Assembly (NCBI GenBank): GCA_003508755.1
Contig: DNTK01000324.1
Coordinates: forward strand, 1-7,679
Direction: 5' to 3'
Source of the DNA: Bacteroidales bacterium
GTDB taxonomy: Bacteria > Bacteroidota > Bacteroidia > Bacteroidales > UBA10428
Length of the DNA stretch: 7,679 nt
Both the position numbers and the translations under genes were made by a program. The notes under the pieces were generated by a model, which saw only the letters and a program-made list of their open reading frames with translations, made no database searches and was not told where the DNA came from. This document shows, one piece after another, positions 7,285-7,679 of this stretch (its first letter is position 1; each line of letters opens with the position of its first letter).

Positions 7285-7401
7285 AAAGCTTTCAGAAACT
7301 TTACCAGCGATATTAATTTCAATTCATTATAAATAGGTAAAATAATTGTTAATTCAATAACATTCACCCTGCAAGCACTTCCTTTTTTCTAAAAATATAT
7401 G

Positions 7402-7409
7402 CAATTTTG
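7402..7409 (+). promoter_or_regulatory. Probable -7 box of the pfp promoter
   Basis: CAATTTTG, followed by CAGCC, differs from TAnnTTTG only at the first base. A TTTGCAgcc-like context with an A-rich leader is common before Bacteroidetes genes. It lies 45 nt before the pfp ATG, giving a leader of roughly 35-40 nt. No clear -33 element is present. The leader (7410-7454) is A-rich without a Shine-Dalgarno sequence, as usual in this phylum. Confidence 0.4.
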
Positions 7410-7454
7410 CAGCCTCAAACAGAAAATTGATAAAAATCATAAAATAATACAACA

Positions 7455-7679
7455 ATGATTAAAAGCGCATTACAATTAGCCCGCGAGGCTTACGAACCAA
7501 AACTACCCGGTTCATTAAAAGGAGCTGTTAAAATTGTAGAAGGAAAAAAGACCGAGTCGATCGCCGATCAGGCCGATATTGAGAAGCTTTTTCCAAATAC
7601 TTATGGCATGCCCTTGTTAACCTTTGAGCCAGGGGAGAAAAAAGATTTCCCTGTAATCAGTGTTGGTGTTATTCTTTCT
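7455..7679 (+). CDS. pfp: Diphosphate-fructose-6-phosphate 1-phosphotransferase (PPi-dependent phosphofructokinase), 3' end outside the window
   Basis: The ATG at 7455 opens a frame that runs without a stop for exactly 75 codons to the window edge. The N-terminus, with KSALQLAREAYEPKLP, then KTESIADQADIEKLFPNTYG and ending at VISVGVILS, matches the start of the long-type pyrophosphate-dependent phosphofructokinases typical of Bacteroidetes. The last residues are the beginning of the first beta strand, before the glycine-rich GGxAPG loop that would bind pyrophosphate. The enzyme converts fructose 6-phosphate and PPi to fructose 1,6-bisphosphate and phosphate, reversibly, in the cytosol as part of glycolysis/gluconeogenesis. 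The full protein is expected to be about 550 residues, so only about one seventh is seen and the active site cannot be checked. It stands apart from its neighbours functionally and has its own upstream region shared with the divergent transporter. Confidence 0.88.
   Translation, partial: MIKSALQLAREAYEPKLPGSLKGAVKIVEGKKTESIADQADIEKLFPNTYGMPLLTFEPGEKKDFPVISVGVILS

Overview
The window looks like chromosomal DNA from a member of the Bacteroidota, probably a Bacteroidales/Marinilabiliales-type organism. The reasons are moderate-to-low GC, A-rich leaders without Shine-Dalgarno sequences, TAnnTTTG-like promoter remnants, and a right-edge gene whose N-terminus matches Bacteroidetes pyrophosphate-dependent phosphofructokinase. 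The exact taxon cannot be set from the sequence alone. There are six genes, two of them cut by the window edges. I see no RNA gene, insertion sequence, CRISPR array or phage gene.

Left part (1-1083, +): the 3' portion of a HisC/CobD-type PLP-dependent aminotransferase whose first residues lie upstream of the window. Centre (1172-5368, +): a two-gene signalling operon with a 39-nt gap. The first gene encodes a membrane histidine kinase with a YfiR/HmsC-like (DUF4154) periplasmic sensor, a long periplasmic coiled-coil stalk, one transmembrane helix, PAS, HisKA and HATPase_c. The second encodes a soluble REC-HisKA-HATPase-REC hybrid. Together they offer every station for a phosphorelay except an HPt domain and an output domain, so the final target must be elsewhere.

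Right part (5402-7257, -): a zinc-ribbon Nudix hydrolase and, upstream of it in the direction of transcription, an MFS transporter resembling the MFSD1 (dipeptide transporter) family. These two are convergent with the kinase operon. At the right edge (7455-7679, +) the first 75 codons of pfp begin, divergent from the transporter across a 197-nt AT-rich intergenic region.

The most notable part is the signalling pair. A YfiR-like module, known in Pseudomonas as a separate periplasmic repressor of a diguanylate cyclase, is here built into a histidine kinase. It sits on a stalk with a regular D-S-L-N repeat and contains no cysteine. The rest is ordinary metabolism and transport.
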